Source: Loxodes magnus (Eukaryota > Ciliophora > Karyorelictea > Loxodida > Loxodidae). From it: a stretch of 64,000 nt of DNA. The notes under the pieces were generated by a model. That model was not told the origin of the DNA and searched no databases. It saw only the letters and a list, made by a program, of their open reading frames with translations. The stretch spans positions 62,001-126,000 of the forward strand of contig CAMPDV010001290.1 in NCBI GenBank assembly GCA_946699065.1, given 5' to 3'. Made by a program: the position numbers and the translations under genes. Below, one piece after another: positions 51,063 to 63,500 of this stretch. Each line of letters begins with the position of its first letter. Positions within the stretch are counted from its first letter, which is position 1.

Positions 51063-53089
51063 AAACTAAAATCTATTAAATTTAAAATATAATTTTTTAT
51101 TTATTATACAATATTTTAAAAAAGTGTATAATTTTAAACTTTAGCATTAAAAAATATAAGTATATTATATTAAATAAAATAAAAGGAAAATCTAGATCAA
51201 GCTGTTTTTTTATTCTCATAAAAATTGAAGACGTAATCCTGAAAGAATTATATAGAATGTAATCGTAAAATTAAATTAAAAAAAATCAAATATTTTAAAT
51301 TTTGAGTTGTGAATTTAGAACCTAAACAATTAAATCTTTGATGTGCTACTAGCAGGCTAAATTCTAAAAAATTAAATAAATAAACAATTAAATTTTAAAT
51401 TGTTTTTAGTAATTATATGGACATATTTTAAATTATAGCTTTTTTAATAAATGTAATGACATAAGAGATACACATAATAAACGAAAATATAATATTTTTT
51501 AAGAAAATATAGGATTCTAAAGTTAAAATTAAGACTAGGGAAAACAAAATAGATTAATCTTCTATCTTAGTTGGGAAGCATTAAATTATAAAAATAAAGA
51601 AAAATTTCAGAAAGTTGAAAGATCATAAAAGTAAGACGAGATAACTGAAAAACATATAAACATAGAATTGAAATTGCCAATTTCTGATGTGTAAAAATAA
51701 TAGAATAAACTATTATAATACTATTACTATAATATTATAATATTATTATAATTATATACTATTAAAATTATTATTTTATTAATTAAAATTAATTAATATT
51801 TAAAATACTATAATATTATTTAACTTTTTAACATTTAATAACTGCAAAGTTTCATTTTAATTATATCAAATTATTAATTTAAAACATAAAATTAATTAAT
51901 ATAAACTATATTCATTTTTTTTTTATTTTTTACGCGAAATATTAAATAAAAAAAATAAGGGACGAATGTTTCTAAAAATTTTAACTACTAATTTTTTAAT
52001 CGTATGTTTCAAAAGTCGTAAAAAGTTACCATAAAAGAGAAAAAAATGAAAATAAAAAGAATAAATAAAAGTAAATTATAAATAATTCTTTATTAAAAAT
52101 TTAAAAAATTATAAAAAGCATAATCTATAATTAATTAAAAAAAGATTAACTAAATTAATTATTTTTTTCTAGTAGAAATAAAAATTATGTAAGTGAATAA
52201 AACATAAAATAAATATATAGAAAGTAAAATAAAAATTAATATAATATTTAAATATATCACTATTAAAAAAATAATATATATTTGTATAATTAGTATATAA
52301 AAAGCATTATTTTATTGAATATTTTAACTTAAACTTATATATGAAAACTAAAAATTCTTAAGATTATAAATTATTTAAAAAAACTAAATATTAATAAATA
52401 AAATATTTAAAATTTTATACTTAAAAGTTTAATTTTTATGCAACTTTGAAATAAAAAAATACTAAAATAAGAAATTTATTAAGCTCTCAAAAATGAATAA
52501 AGAATAATTTGAAGTAAAATAAATAGTTAGTAAATGTTTTATAATAATAATAAAATTAAATTTTATTATAATAAATAAATAATTAAATATTCTTAATTAA
52601 TAATTATTAAAAATATATACCTTTAATAAACAGATTTTATTATATTAAATATGAAATATCGTTTTAATATTTATTTTGCCAAATAAATTTATGATATTAG
52701 ATATTTTTTATACTAAATTTTAAATAAACTATTTATAATCTATTTTATTTCTTTTTTATTCTATAAAATTAAAAATTTATTATTAATATTTTAAAAGATA
52801 CCAAGAATTAATTTTTAATTTAATTAGAGTATTTTCATATGAAAAAATTATATATCTTATTTTATAAATATTTATAACTTAAAATAAGTCAAATTAATAA
52901 ATTTTTCTATTTTGCTATATTCTTTAATATAATCCTAATATTCTTTGACTTATTGATAAACCTAAAAGAATGGAAATATAGTAGATATATTCATTCGTCT
53001 AATCAAGCATTCCAAATTTTTTAATATATTTTCTTTCTCATTTAATAATACTAGAAATACATGAGAAATAATTATAAAAACTATTATGA
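51063..53089. other. AT-rich stretch, no gene seen
   Basis: About 2 kb of extreme A/T DNA, including ATAATATT-type low-complexity runs near 51710-51830. No supported feature. Confidence 0.5.
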
Positions 53090-53660
53090 AATGTTCTTTT
53101 TTTATTTTTGACACATTTAAAATTGGATGAGCAATACAATCAACTGATTTAGATATGCAATAACAATAATATTTCGTAATATTATTAAGAAATAAATAAA
53201 AATACTATAAACTTTTAGTTCTATTCTGATTCTTTGATATATAAAAGTTAAAAAAATCTACTTTAAACTCTAAGTTAAAGTATATAGAGAAGCAATTTCT
53301 TATGATATGGTAATTAATTTATTAATCAAATATAATTTTCCAATCAACTGATTATAAAATATTGTAAAATAAATAATCAAAAAGTTGCCGAGACAACTCA
53401 AATTTATTAATAATTATGTAAAATTCCAATATACATAAATTCTAAAATGATAAAGAAAACAAATCAAATGCAAAAATTAAGTATCATTCGATTGAAATAC
53501 CATAGGTATAAATTAAACATTCAATTTATTTTATTAAGAACATAATTAGCGGAAAAAGTATGTTGATTCTTTTCTTAGAGGTAAAAATGAAAATATTTTC
53601 AAAGAATTATTTTCCACTAAAAGATATTTTCCAATCTTAAAAAGCATTTATCAATTATTG
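53090..53660 (-). pseudogene. Second decayed paralogue of the membrane protein
   Basis: The minus-strand reading retains VDCIAHPILNVSKIKKEHF (near 53145-53090), aligning with VDCKGQPIANISKITNEHF of the gene at 49572. Farther upstream FPLIMFLIKQIECLI (near 53560-53510) aligns with VPLFIFFIKIIGQLI. In between, FYIIINKFELSRQLF and VDWKIIFD align with LHSIINKSGISSQNF and LQSKIFF. A TGA near 53485 and several frame changes break it. It is related to the remnant at 46394-46790 by a diverged direct repeat with an offset of about 6.7 kb. Confidence 0.55.
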
Positions 53661-54512
53661 AAAAAAACTATAATTCTAATCAAATGGTTTGGTACTAGAG
53701 AAAATGCAAAAATATATAATTAAATATTTTCTGATTTTATTTTTAAGCAAAAAGATGATGAGTAATTACATTTTTAAAAATAAGAAAAAGTAGAAATCTA
53801 ATTCAAATATTTTTACATCACTATATTTACAATTTAAGTTCATTTGAAAAGCAATCAACAGTATTAAATAAAATTTAAATATATTTTTCTACTTCTTTAT
53901 AAAATCTTATTCAGTTTCAATTATCATATAATATGTAAAGACTGAAATCACTTGAAATTTTATACTTATTCGATGATATATTTATAAAAGTAAAATAGAA
54001 AAACGAAAAATTGCTTTTCTTCATAAGAGTTTTCATAAGTTTAAACCTTTCGGTTTATTTGAGTAAATTCTATATCAATATATTTTTCAACTATGAACTC
54101 TTCTTAGAGTTCTAGCTTTTTCTATAGTTGCAAATTACATGATTAAATACTTATGTCAAAAATTTTAACTGATTAAGTAATTTAAGAATATCTTCATATT
54201 TGATGCAATCAAAATAATTGTATAGTTCTATTTTATTATTCCATTTATATGCTTATCTTAATTAATAATTAGTGATATTATAATATAAATTGCTTATGAA
54301 ATGATTATGAGTACCTATAATTTAATGATATCTAAAGATATATAAACATATAAATATCACATTAACTTAGAGTAGAAAGCATATATTAATCATATTTTTA
54401 AGTATATTTAATTAAAATTACCTGCAAAATTTAAGTTTAAAACATAGAAAGCTTTGCTTAAAGTTATTTAATCATTTCATATAAAGATTGTAAATCCCTA
54501 TTTTAAAGAAAA
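53661..54512. other. AT-rich stretch, possible eroded paralogue N-terminus, otherwise nothing
   Basis: The first few hundred bases may continue the paralogue upstream, but no alignment is secure. The remainder is A/T-rich with no supported feature. Confidence 0.35.
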
Positions 54513-54573
54513 AGAGGCTGATTAGTCTAAGGCTTGGTTTTTCTGGACATAGATTCGAATCTTAGCACTGTCA
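54513..54573 (+). pseudogene. tRNA-Leu pseudogene, anticodon arm deleted
   Basis: The sequence matches the tRNA at 44509 in its D-arm region (TAGTCTAAGGC), T arm (GATTCGAATC for GGTTCAAATCC) and 3' end (CACTGTCACTTTT). About 14 nt are missing where the anticodon arm should be, and the 5' acceptor strand is lost. The B-box-like motif and the T-run survive. It cannot fold into a working tRNA. Confidence 0.8.
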
Positions 54574-55754
54574 CTTTTGTAAAAGCCATGATAAAAAGAT
54601 GTTAAATGTTTATAACTAAAAAATAAATACTAAAGCATTAAAAATATTTTACTTAAAAAATATGTAAAATATAATAAAATTTTTGTATTTCCTGGTATAA
54701 AGTTTTACTTACTACCAACTTTATTTTTTAATTGTCATTCAAATAATAAAACTAAAAATCTCAAACTTTCGCTCATTTAAGAAGTGATAATTTACTAATA
54801 TCTATTTGAGTTTATATTGTCTTTTACACCTTTTTAATTTAAAAATGTTCTTATAAAATTAGATTATATATATTATTTAATAGATAAAATTATTAATTTA
54901 AGGTTTAATGAATAATAATTTAAAAAGCTTCCTGTGATTTGCTAAAAATCTTTTATCTTAAATAATTATAATTTTTTATTTAGAACACACAAATATTCAT
55001 ATTTGTTTTTTGAAGAACTGTCTGTCTAAGAATTATAAAAGAGATTAATTTAAGTATACATTTTTTTCTGATACTCACTACTAAGTTAGATCTATTAAGT
55101 AAGTATTCTACTTTACTGTAGCAATTTATTAATTTTTAAAGGTAAGCTAAAATTTAGCTTCTTCTTGATTTGTTGCATACTTTATTTTATAAAAATTTAC
55201 CATTACCCTGTATAGCTTATTGCAATTCTTGGATATTTCTGTAAAGTATATTCCTTTTATCTTTTAAATATGATATACTAATTCCTTAAAAATTATATTT
55301 GAGTAGTATTATAGTTTAAGTCAAGCTTTCATTTATTTAAATTATCATATTTCACAGTTAACAAAGAGCACAAACTCAGTCTGCTTATTTGAGATTTCAA
55401 TAAGTTAAAGCAAGAATTTCATTTTTTGCAGTTATTTGAGCTTAATTTTGTTTACTTTAATCTTGCTTTTATTTATTTTGGACCTCATTTCTCTTTCCAA
55501 GTTTTCAAATTTTAATTTTCGTTTTTAATGCTAGTAAATTTTCAGATTTAACTCTTAAAAATATAAATTTACATGAATTTCCTTGCAATTATACTCTTTT
55601 TAATATCTTTAATTAATATGATTTAATATATATATCATTTCCATATAGTTAATAGATATGTTTTTAGAAGCATTTAAGGCACTAATCTTATTTTTCTTTT
55701 CTGTCATTTCTATTTAAGTGTTCCAATTTGTGAAGTGGTTCTTCCATTCAATCA
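54574..55754. other. AT-rich stretch with eroded coding traces on the minus strand
   Basis: From about 55300 to 55750 the minus strand holds short Lys/Gln/Asn-rich frames that may be the broken C-terminal coiled coil of the gene starting at 56184. The first 700 bp show nothing. Confidence 0.35.
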
Positions 55755-56184
55755 TCACCTTGCTCTATAATTTAATTCTTCTATGAAATAATTTTGAATG
55801 AAAACATTTAAGTTTAAAACAACTTGCTAAAGTTGTCTTCTAATAGGGAAATTATGATTTATATAGATCTAGTTTTAGGCTATTTATTTAAGTATTTCAT
55901 AAATTCTGAAATCTTGAATCTATTGAGAAGCATATTGTAGGACTTCATATGTCTATATGAGCATTTTTGTATCTAAATTTCCACAAATACATATTTGAGA
56001 GTGTTGAATTTGGTATTGTCTTACTTTAAATATAACTAGAAATTCTTAGAAAAGTTCTGAGCTTATAGATGGAGACTATTTCCTTACTATATGTTTATTT
56101 AGACTTATTTAAATGTATATTAGAATTTAAGTATTTTAATTATTAATATCTCAAAACGTACAGTGCAGTAGGCTGTTCACTCAT
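55755..56184 (-). pseudogene. Broken hypothetical gene (MSEQPTALYVLRY...)
   Basis: A minus-strand start at 56184 (MSEQPTALYVLRYQQLKYL) reads well for about 45 codons. A frameshift near 56060 then moves the sense into another frame. That frame runs through CICGNLDTKMLIQTYEVLQ and a helix-rich segment (ILKQIAQNQIYINHNF, RRQLQQVVLNLNVFIQNYF) to two consecutive TGAs at 55757-55752. Residue choice and Gln-coding TAA/TAG frequency look like real ciliate coding. A Cys pair (CIC) is present but no known domain is recognised. The sequence beyond the double TGA may be a degraded C-terminus. Confidence 0.5.
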
Positions 56185-57620
56185 CCTACCTACTGCATCT
56201 TAATAGAATCTTCATTCCTTTTAAAAACTTAAAATCTGATTTTATATAACAATCAGAAGCTTAATTCTTTGAACGAAAGCTTGATTATTTAATCTGCTAT
56301 AAGTAGCTAAGGAAATTAATATTCTTTATCGTTAAAATACTTAAACAAGAGAATAAATCAAAAAGCAATCCTTATTAAATTAAGTAGCTCTTTCACTTTT
56401 TATAATCCTCTTTTTATCTAATTTAAAAATAGTTTCATTGTCTATATGCAAAATTTGAGTTATTTAAGTGTAAAATTAAATTAATAAGAATTTATAGTTT
56501 CAAGATTAGACATTTAGTCATAAGATTATGATAAAATGGGGAAATATAAAGAAAACTAACTTCATGCCAAATAAAATAAGACAGAGATTTGATTTATTTA
56601 GTTTAAAAAGAAAGCAAAATTAATATAAATTATATTTAATAAACGAGATGGATTAGAGCCATTTAATAATTAAGGTAAATCATATAATTAAATTAAAAAT
56701 ATTCGTGGATTTGCAAATTGAAAAGAAATGAATACTGAAGAATCTTCGCTTTTCATTTATTACTATAATGTTATATATTTATAGAAATAAAATTAAAAAA
56801 CAAATGATAAGAATATTTTAATAAAAAGTAAATAAAACACATTTAAAAAACAAAATAATAATTAAAATAAACATATTATTAAAGAAAATTAAAGAACTTA
56901 AAATTATTTCTAAGTTTCCTAAAATTAAAACCTTTTAAATAGGTAGATCTATATCTAGATATTTAAGTGATTTGCATACTAACGTCAATTTGCATTCATT
57001 AAGAAATAAATAAATTCTTTTAAACTTCAGTTTAGAAAAATTAAAACATTTTACTTAAAAAAATTTGAATATAATAAAAAATGAGAGTTCAGAGAGCTTT
57101 TACTAAATTTTGGTTTATAATTTTTTATTATAAAAGTAAAAAATTAGAAAATATTGTATGGAAATTTATTTTCCTCAAATATTAGCATGTTGCGACTTAA
57201 ATTCAACTTCTTAAGAATTTAATTAAATAATTAGTACTAATTATGACATTTTAATATTGCAATAAATCTTGGATTTTTGTTTAATCTAAAACTAATGGAA
57301 TCATATACAATTTAACTCAAAACAGCACATTAAAAATTTTGTTTCAATTTTAAGTTAACATATAAAATTAAATTAAAAAAGAAATCAAAAAAGTTTTAAT
57401 CAGCTAAAATATAATTATTAATAAAAAATTGAGTATAAGAAATTAAAATTTTTAAGATATTTTAAATGATAAAAATTTATTAAACTAATTAATTAGATAA
57501 ATAGAGTTTGTTTATTTAAATTTAAAATATTGAAGATTATAATTAATATATTTACATTAATACTTAAATAATTATAAATAAAAAGTAAACATTTATAAAA
57601 TTTATATTTTTAGTAAAATG
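56185..57620. other. AT-rich stretch, no gene seen
   Basis: About 1.4 kb of A/T-rich DNA. No supported feature. Confidence 0.5.
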
Positions 57621-57773
57621 TTAATCCTCATTTTATTACTGAGTATGCTATTCTTTTTCTTAGTTTTGAATTAAAGTATTTTCAAATCCAGTCACTTAGT
57701 TATAAACCTTGAGATAAGATCCAGAGTTGATATTTTCACTTTTATTTTTATGATTGAAAGAAGGTAATTCCAT
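57621..57773 (-). pseudogene. Inverted fragment of the membrane-protein gene (first ~51 codons)
   Basis: The minus strand from ATG 57773 matches 49572-49727 with roughly a dozen differences (about 92% identity by eye), starting MELPSFNHKNKSENINSGSY where the gene has MELSSFNHKNKSENINSGSY. Homology begins only a few bases before the ATG and stops at the codons for QQNED. It is far more recent than the two decayed paralogues and is in the opposite orientation to its source 8 kb away. Confidence 0.85.
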
Positions 57774-58708
57774 TTTAATACCTAATATATTTAAGATTAA
57801 ATACAAAAATCGAATAAATAAAATAAAATCCAAGTTTAAAAAATGTAAAATACATTGAATAAATTCTAATTTTTGGATCTTCTCTTTAAAGCATCTAAAG
57901 ACATTTAAAGATATCTTTAAGGTTTTGATAAATAAAAAAGGTGGTGAACCGTTTAATTAATATCTAGATGGATAAACTGAGAGAAGTAAAAAAAGAAGTA
58001 TCAATTGATAAATATTTTTAAAATAAAATTCGGTAAAAGTTTGAACAAGTATATAAGAAATAATAACTAAAACTCATTGATAAATAAAAAAAAACTAAAA
58101 TAAAGTAACTTCCAAACTTAATAAGATAAATTTTTTATAATTCAATAATATCTAAATGGAGAAAAAACAAAATACTACTAAACTTAAATGAAAAAAAATT
58201 ATTAAAAAAAGTGAATTCAATATTTAGTAAGAAAAAATTAAAAACTAGTGAAAGACGCAAAATATTAATAGTTTTCTTTGAATATTCTAATCAACATTAA
58301 ACGTAGAGATCCAAGTACTTTCCATTTGATAAAAAGCAGCATAAAATTTATTAAATATATGCGATGATAATAATAGAAGGTAATTAAAAATTAGAATTGT
58401 AGCTAAAAATATGTTTAAATTTTGTTAAATTTTTTTAACATTTTTTAAAAAAACAATGAATAAATAAAGAAATCTTTTAAAATAAAAAGTTAGAAAAGAA
58501 TAAAATAAAAAAAGAAAATGATTTGAAAAATCCATAAAATATAAAACGGAAGAAATAAAAAAATAATACATCTACGCAATGACTCAAACGAGAGCATTAA
58601 GCCTTTTAGAAAAAAAATAGTTGACTTAAATGTGGAATTTAAGTGCAAAAAGAAAAAAAATTTTTCTCGAAGTTAAGAAAAAAAATGATTAGTACTATAA
58701 TATTAAAA
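57774..58708. other. A-rich stretch, no gene seen
   Basis: The plus strand becomes strongly A-rich from about 57900. No open frame of convincing composition. It leads into the retroelement-like remnant. Confidence 0.45.
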
Positions 58709-59972
58709 AATGGTTAGCTTCAAGAAGGGTCTTTATACCACCTCCTCAGAGTAGGAGAGAAAACCTGAAGCACTTTCTTTTACCACATCTTTGCTTCAAT
58801 TATTCCAACCTTCTTTATTATGGATGGAAACCAGACTAATAATGCAAGACCTCAGACTACGAAGGACCAAACTAACTGGCCGAACGAACACGAAATAATA
58901 GAACGAATAATAGAAAAAAATAGCAATATACCTATGATTGGTCGGACTTTACTAAAAGGAGGAGCACAAAATAAGAAAGGAATGTGGTAAAAAAGTAAAC
59001 AACCTAAGTAATAATTTAACAAAATAATGAACAACTCATTTCAGCAAACGTACCTGAAGAATAAATGTAAAGGGTCTACTAAAATGCCTATGATGATTTA
59101 TCAGAAATGGTGGCCGCAGTTTACTTTAACCATTACTTGGAAAACACTGATTTAGTAGAGAAAAAGGCCAAAGACTAAGAAGTCATACAAGTGTTTTTAA
59201 ATCAAATATGAAAGGATTACGGAAAAGCAGAGGCGAAGTTCATAGTGAAATAAAAAGGAATTGTATACTTGGTATTTAGCAATGAAGAAAGATTCTAACA
59301 TTTCACATAATTCAGGGAATGAACATTCAAAGGAGTTAGAATTCCTATCTAAGCTAGAAAATAATTTTAATATTTTGACATTCATAACTACCCAATTTAC
59401 TTCATAATTAACGAATACTCAAGTATGAAGGAAGTAATGGAAATAATAAGATAATATGGAAAATCAAGAGGAGAGATATAGCATACATATCCAAACACAA
59501 CAATGCTAACAGGGAGCAGTGTAGTCTACCTAGATTTAAAGGATGTAGACGAAGCAAAGAGGATACCAGAAATAATAGATTTGAATGGAAACAAAATGAG
59601 AATATAACACCCAGCAAATTTTATCTCTGCCTATGTAAAGTGAAAGGGCACACAGACCAGCAATGCAGAAGGGTGGAAACAGCAAAAAGGAAAAAGCTAC
59701 ATACAAGAGAATTAGAGATGCTTGAAGGAGAAGTCATTTTAACAATAAACAAACGAGACTTTGAAGCAAATCAAGCAAATAAGATGATAATTGGGGAAGA
59801 AGAATAAATGATTATAGAGGAATCAAGGGAAGAAGAGAAGGAAATAAAAAAGGAGAATAAAAAATAATCAAAAAAACTAAACAATTAAACAATAAAAAGT
59901 TTTTTATGCATAAAGAATAAATAAAAATTATTTTTCATCAAAATGGAATTGGGCATATGTAATACAGAGTGA
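58709..59972 (+). pseudogene. Retrotransposon ORF1-like remnant with zinc-knuckle-like motif
   Basis: Read in ciliate code with frame changes, this is a nucleic-acid-binding protein of the kind found as ORF1 of non-LTR elements. Blocks in order: a start at 58709 or 58820 (MDGNQTNNARPQTTKDQTNW); an alpha/beta domain with KGIVYLVFSNEERFQHF; a second with TTMLTGSSVVYLDLKDVDEA and KRIPEIIDLNGNKMRIQHP, reminiscent of RRM folds; then Cys/His residues C-x-C-x4-H-x4-C at 59628-59666 (CLCKVKGHTDQQC), close to a CCHC knuckle but in another frame and with irregular first spacing. The tail is Glu/Lys-rich. TGAs at 59209-59211 and 59320-59322 and at least two frameshifts show decay. Composition is richer in G than its surroundings. 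The match to germline-limited Tetrahymena REP-type elements is my inference; no reverse transcriptase is present. Confidence 0.55.
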
Positions 59973-60575
59973 TAGATAAATGTTCAAATAATTAAATAAA
60001 ATAGAAAAAAATCAACTAAATAATAAGATATACCATAAAGCAAATTAGAGAAAAAAATAGGATAAGTGATGGTAAAAACGCTTTACCTAAACAGAAGAAA
60101 TAAGAAATTAAAAAAATAGTATAATGGAGTATGTCAGGAAAAACGCAAAAAAGAAAAAAAGCAAAAAAGCATAGAACAAACTTAAGAAGAAAAAGAATAA
60201 GATGCAAGATAAAAGTGAGAACATAGAATAAAGAAGAAATTGTAGCAAACTTCAATTAGAATGTACTATGCTAAGAAATCGAAAAAAAATGAAAATTTTC
60301 AAAAACCAACTAATAGGAAAAGGAAAAAAAGATTAGAAAAGATTAAAAAAGATAAAATAGGGAAAGAATTAATAAGAAAAAAATATGGAAGCATAGAATG
60401 ATAAATAAGAAGATAAAAAAGGTTAAAAGAAAGTAAAAGGGGCGTAGAAAAAGATTAAGAATAAGTAATAAAATAAGAGAAAGCAAATGCGAGGAGAGTA
60501 AGAAGTACAAAAGATGCACTAGACAAATTCATGGCTTAGAAATCATCCTCATAATGGCAATATAAGAATTTAGAT
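59973..60575 (+). other. Purine-rich, Lys-rich low-complexity region between ORF1 remnant and satellite
   Basis: The plus strand is almost all A and G, so frames read as Lys/Glu/Arg-rich sequence (for example RKRKKRLEKIKKDKIGKE near 60330). It may be the start of a following ORF of the same element, cut off by the satellite. An open ciliate frame from 60402 runs into the satellite without a TGA. No domain is recognised. Confidence 0.35.
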
Positions 60576-63500
60576 TGTCTTCATAGCAACCAGTTATACT
60601 GGCTTAGACTAGGAAAGGGTTTACCGTTGGAGAGTAATGTATATTAAAGTCGGAAAGTAATTTAAAGTAAAAGAAATGTATTTTATTAAGGTATTGAAAA
60701 AGAGAAAAAAAATTCAGTTTATTTCAACGAGGTCGACATCCGGAATAGGTGTCTTCCTCGCAACCAGTTATACTGGCTTAGACTAGGAAAGGGTTTACCG
60801 TTGGAGAGTAATGTATATTAAAGTCGGAAAGTAATTTAAAGTAAAAGAAATGTATTTTATTAAGGTATTGAAAAAGAGAAAAAAAATTCAGTTTATTTCA
60901 ACGAGGTCGACATCCGGAATAGGTGTCTTCCTCGCAACCAGTTATACTGGCTTAGACTAGGAAAGGGTTTACCGTTGGAGAGTAATGTATATTAAAGTCG
61001 GAAAGTAATTTAAAGTAAAAGAAATGTATTTTATTAAGGTATTGAAAAAGAGAAAAAAAATTCAGTTTATTTCAACGAGGTCGACATCCGGAATAGGTGT
61101 CTTCCTCGCAACCAGTTATACTGGCTTAGACTAGGAAAGGGTTTACCGTTGGAGAGTAATGTATATTAAAGTCGGAAAGTAATTTAAAGTAAAAGAAATG
61201 TATTTTATTAAGGTATTGAAAAAGAGAAAAAAAATTCAGTTTATTTCAACGAGGTCGACATCCGGAATAGGTGTCTTCCTCGCAACCAGTTATACTGGCT
61301 TAGACTAGGAAAGGGTTTACCGTTGGAGAGTAATGTATATTAAAGTCGGAAAGTAATTTAAAGTAAAAGAAATGTATTTTATTAAGGTATTGAAAAAGAG
61401 AAAAAAAATTCAGTTTATTTCAACGAGGTCGACATCCGGAATAGGTGTCTTCCTCGCAACCAGTTATACTGGCTTAGACTAGGAAAGGGTTTACCGTTGG
61501 AGAGTAATGTATATTAAAGTCGGAAAGTAATTTAAAGTAAAAGAAATGTATTTTATTAAGGTATTGAAAAAGAGAAAAAAAATTCAGTTTATTTCAACGA
61601 GGTCGACATCCGGAATAGGTGTCTTCCTCGCAACCAGTTATACTGGCTTAGACTAGGAAAGGGTTTACCGTTGGAGAGTAATGTATATTAAAGTCGGAAA
61701 GTAATTTAAAGTAAAAGAAATGTATTTTATTAAGGTATTGAAAAAGAGAAAAAAAATTCAGTTTATTTCAACGAGGTCGACATCCGGAATAGGTGTCTTC
61801 CTCGCAACCAGTTATACTGGCTTAGACTAGGAAAGGGTTTACCGTTGGAGAGTAATGTATATTAAAGTCGGAAAGTAATTTAAAGTAAAAGAAATGTATT
61901 TTATTAAGGTATTGAAAAAGAGAAAAAAAATTCAGTTTATTTCAACGAGGTCGACATCCGGAATAGGTGTCTTCCTCGCAACCAGTTATACTGGCTTAGA
62001 CTAGGAAAGGGTTTACCGTTGGAGAGTAATGTATATTAAAGTCGGAAAGTAATTTAAAGTAAAAGAAATGTATTTTATTAAGGTATTGAAAAAGAGAAAA
62101 AAAATTCAGTTTATTTCAACGAGGTCGACATCCGGAATAGGTGTCTTCCTCGCAACCAGTTATACTGGCTTAGACTAGGAAAGGGTTTACCGTTGGAGAG
62201 TAATGTATATTAAAGTCGGAAAGTAATTTAAAGTAAAAGAAATGTATTTTATTAAGGTATTGAAAAAGAGAAAAAAAATTCAGTTTATTTCAACGAGGTC
62301 GACATCCGGAATAGGTGTCTTCCTCGCAACCAGTTATACTGGCTTAGACTAGGAAAGGGTTTACCGTTGGAGAGTAATGTATATTAAAGTCGGAAAGTAA
62401 TTTAAAGTAAAAGAAATGTATTTTATTAAGGTATTGAAAAAGAGAAAAAAAATTCAGTTTATTTCAACGAGGTCGACATCCGGAATAGGTGTCTTCCTCG
62501 CAACCAGTTATACTGGCTTAGACTAGGAAAGGGTTTACCGTTGGAGAGTAATGTATATTAAAGTCGGAAAGTAATTTAAAGTAAAAGAAATGTATTTTAT
62601 TAAGGTATTGAAAAAGAGAAAAAAAATTCAGTTTATTTCAACGAGGTCGACATCCGGAATAGGTGTCTTCCTCGCAACCAGTTATACTGGCTTAGACTAG
62701 GAAAGGGTTTACCGTTGGAGAGTAATGTATATTAAAGTCGGAAAGTAATTTAAAGTAAAAGAAATGTATTTTATTAAGGTATTGAAAAAGAGAAAAAAAA
62801 TTCAGTTTATTTCAACGAGGTCGACATCCGGAATAGGTGTCTTCCTCGCAACCAGTTATACTGGCTTAGACTAGGAAAGGGTTTACCGTTGGAGAGTAAT
62901 GTATATTAAAGTCGGAAAGTAATTTAAAGTAAAAGAAATGTATTTTATTAAGGTATTGAAAAAGAGAAAAAAAATTCAGTTTATTTCAACGAGGTCGACA
63001 TCCGGAATAGGTGTCTTCCTCGCAACCAGTTATACTGGCTTAGACTAGGAAAGGGTTTACCGTTGGAGAGTAATGTATATTAAAGTCGGAAAGTAATTTA
63101 AAGTAAAAGAAATGTATTTTATTAAGGTATTGAAAAAGAGAAAAAAAATTCAGTTTATTTCAACGAGGTCGACATCCGGAATAGGTGTCTTCCTCGCAAC
63201 CAGTTATACTGGCTTAGACTAGGAAAGGGTTTACCGTTGGAGAGTAATGTATATTAAAGTCGGAAAGTAATTTAAAGTAAAAGAAATGTATTTTATTAAG
63301 GTATTGAAAAAGAGAAAAAAAATTCAGTTTATTTCAACGAGGTCGACATCCGGAATAGGTGTCTTCCTCGCAACCAGTTATACTGGCTTAGACTAGGAAA
63401 GGGTTTACCGTTGGAGAGTAATGTATATTAAAGTCGGAAAGTAATTTAAAGTAAAAGAAATGTATTTTATTAAGGTATTGAAAAAGAGAAAAAAAATTCA

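Noticed and set aside
56164..56195. Hairpin GCAGTAGG/CCTACTGC as a regulatory RNA
   Set aside because: It spans the start of a minus-strand coding remnant with sensible codons, so the pairing is probably incidental.
58852..60255. Several minus-strand open frames of 60-79 codons in standard code (58852-59034, 59197-59385, 59408-59617, 60016-60255)
   Set aside because: They are antisense to a plus-strand Lys/Glu-rich coding remnant. Purine-rich sense DNA lacks TTA/CTA and so yields stop-poor, Leu/Phe-rich antisense frames. Their content (mostly Leu, Phe, Ser, Ile) fits that artefact.
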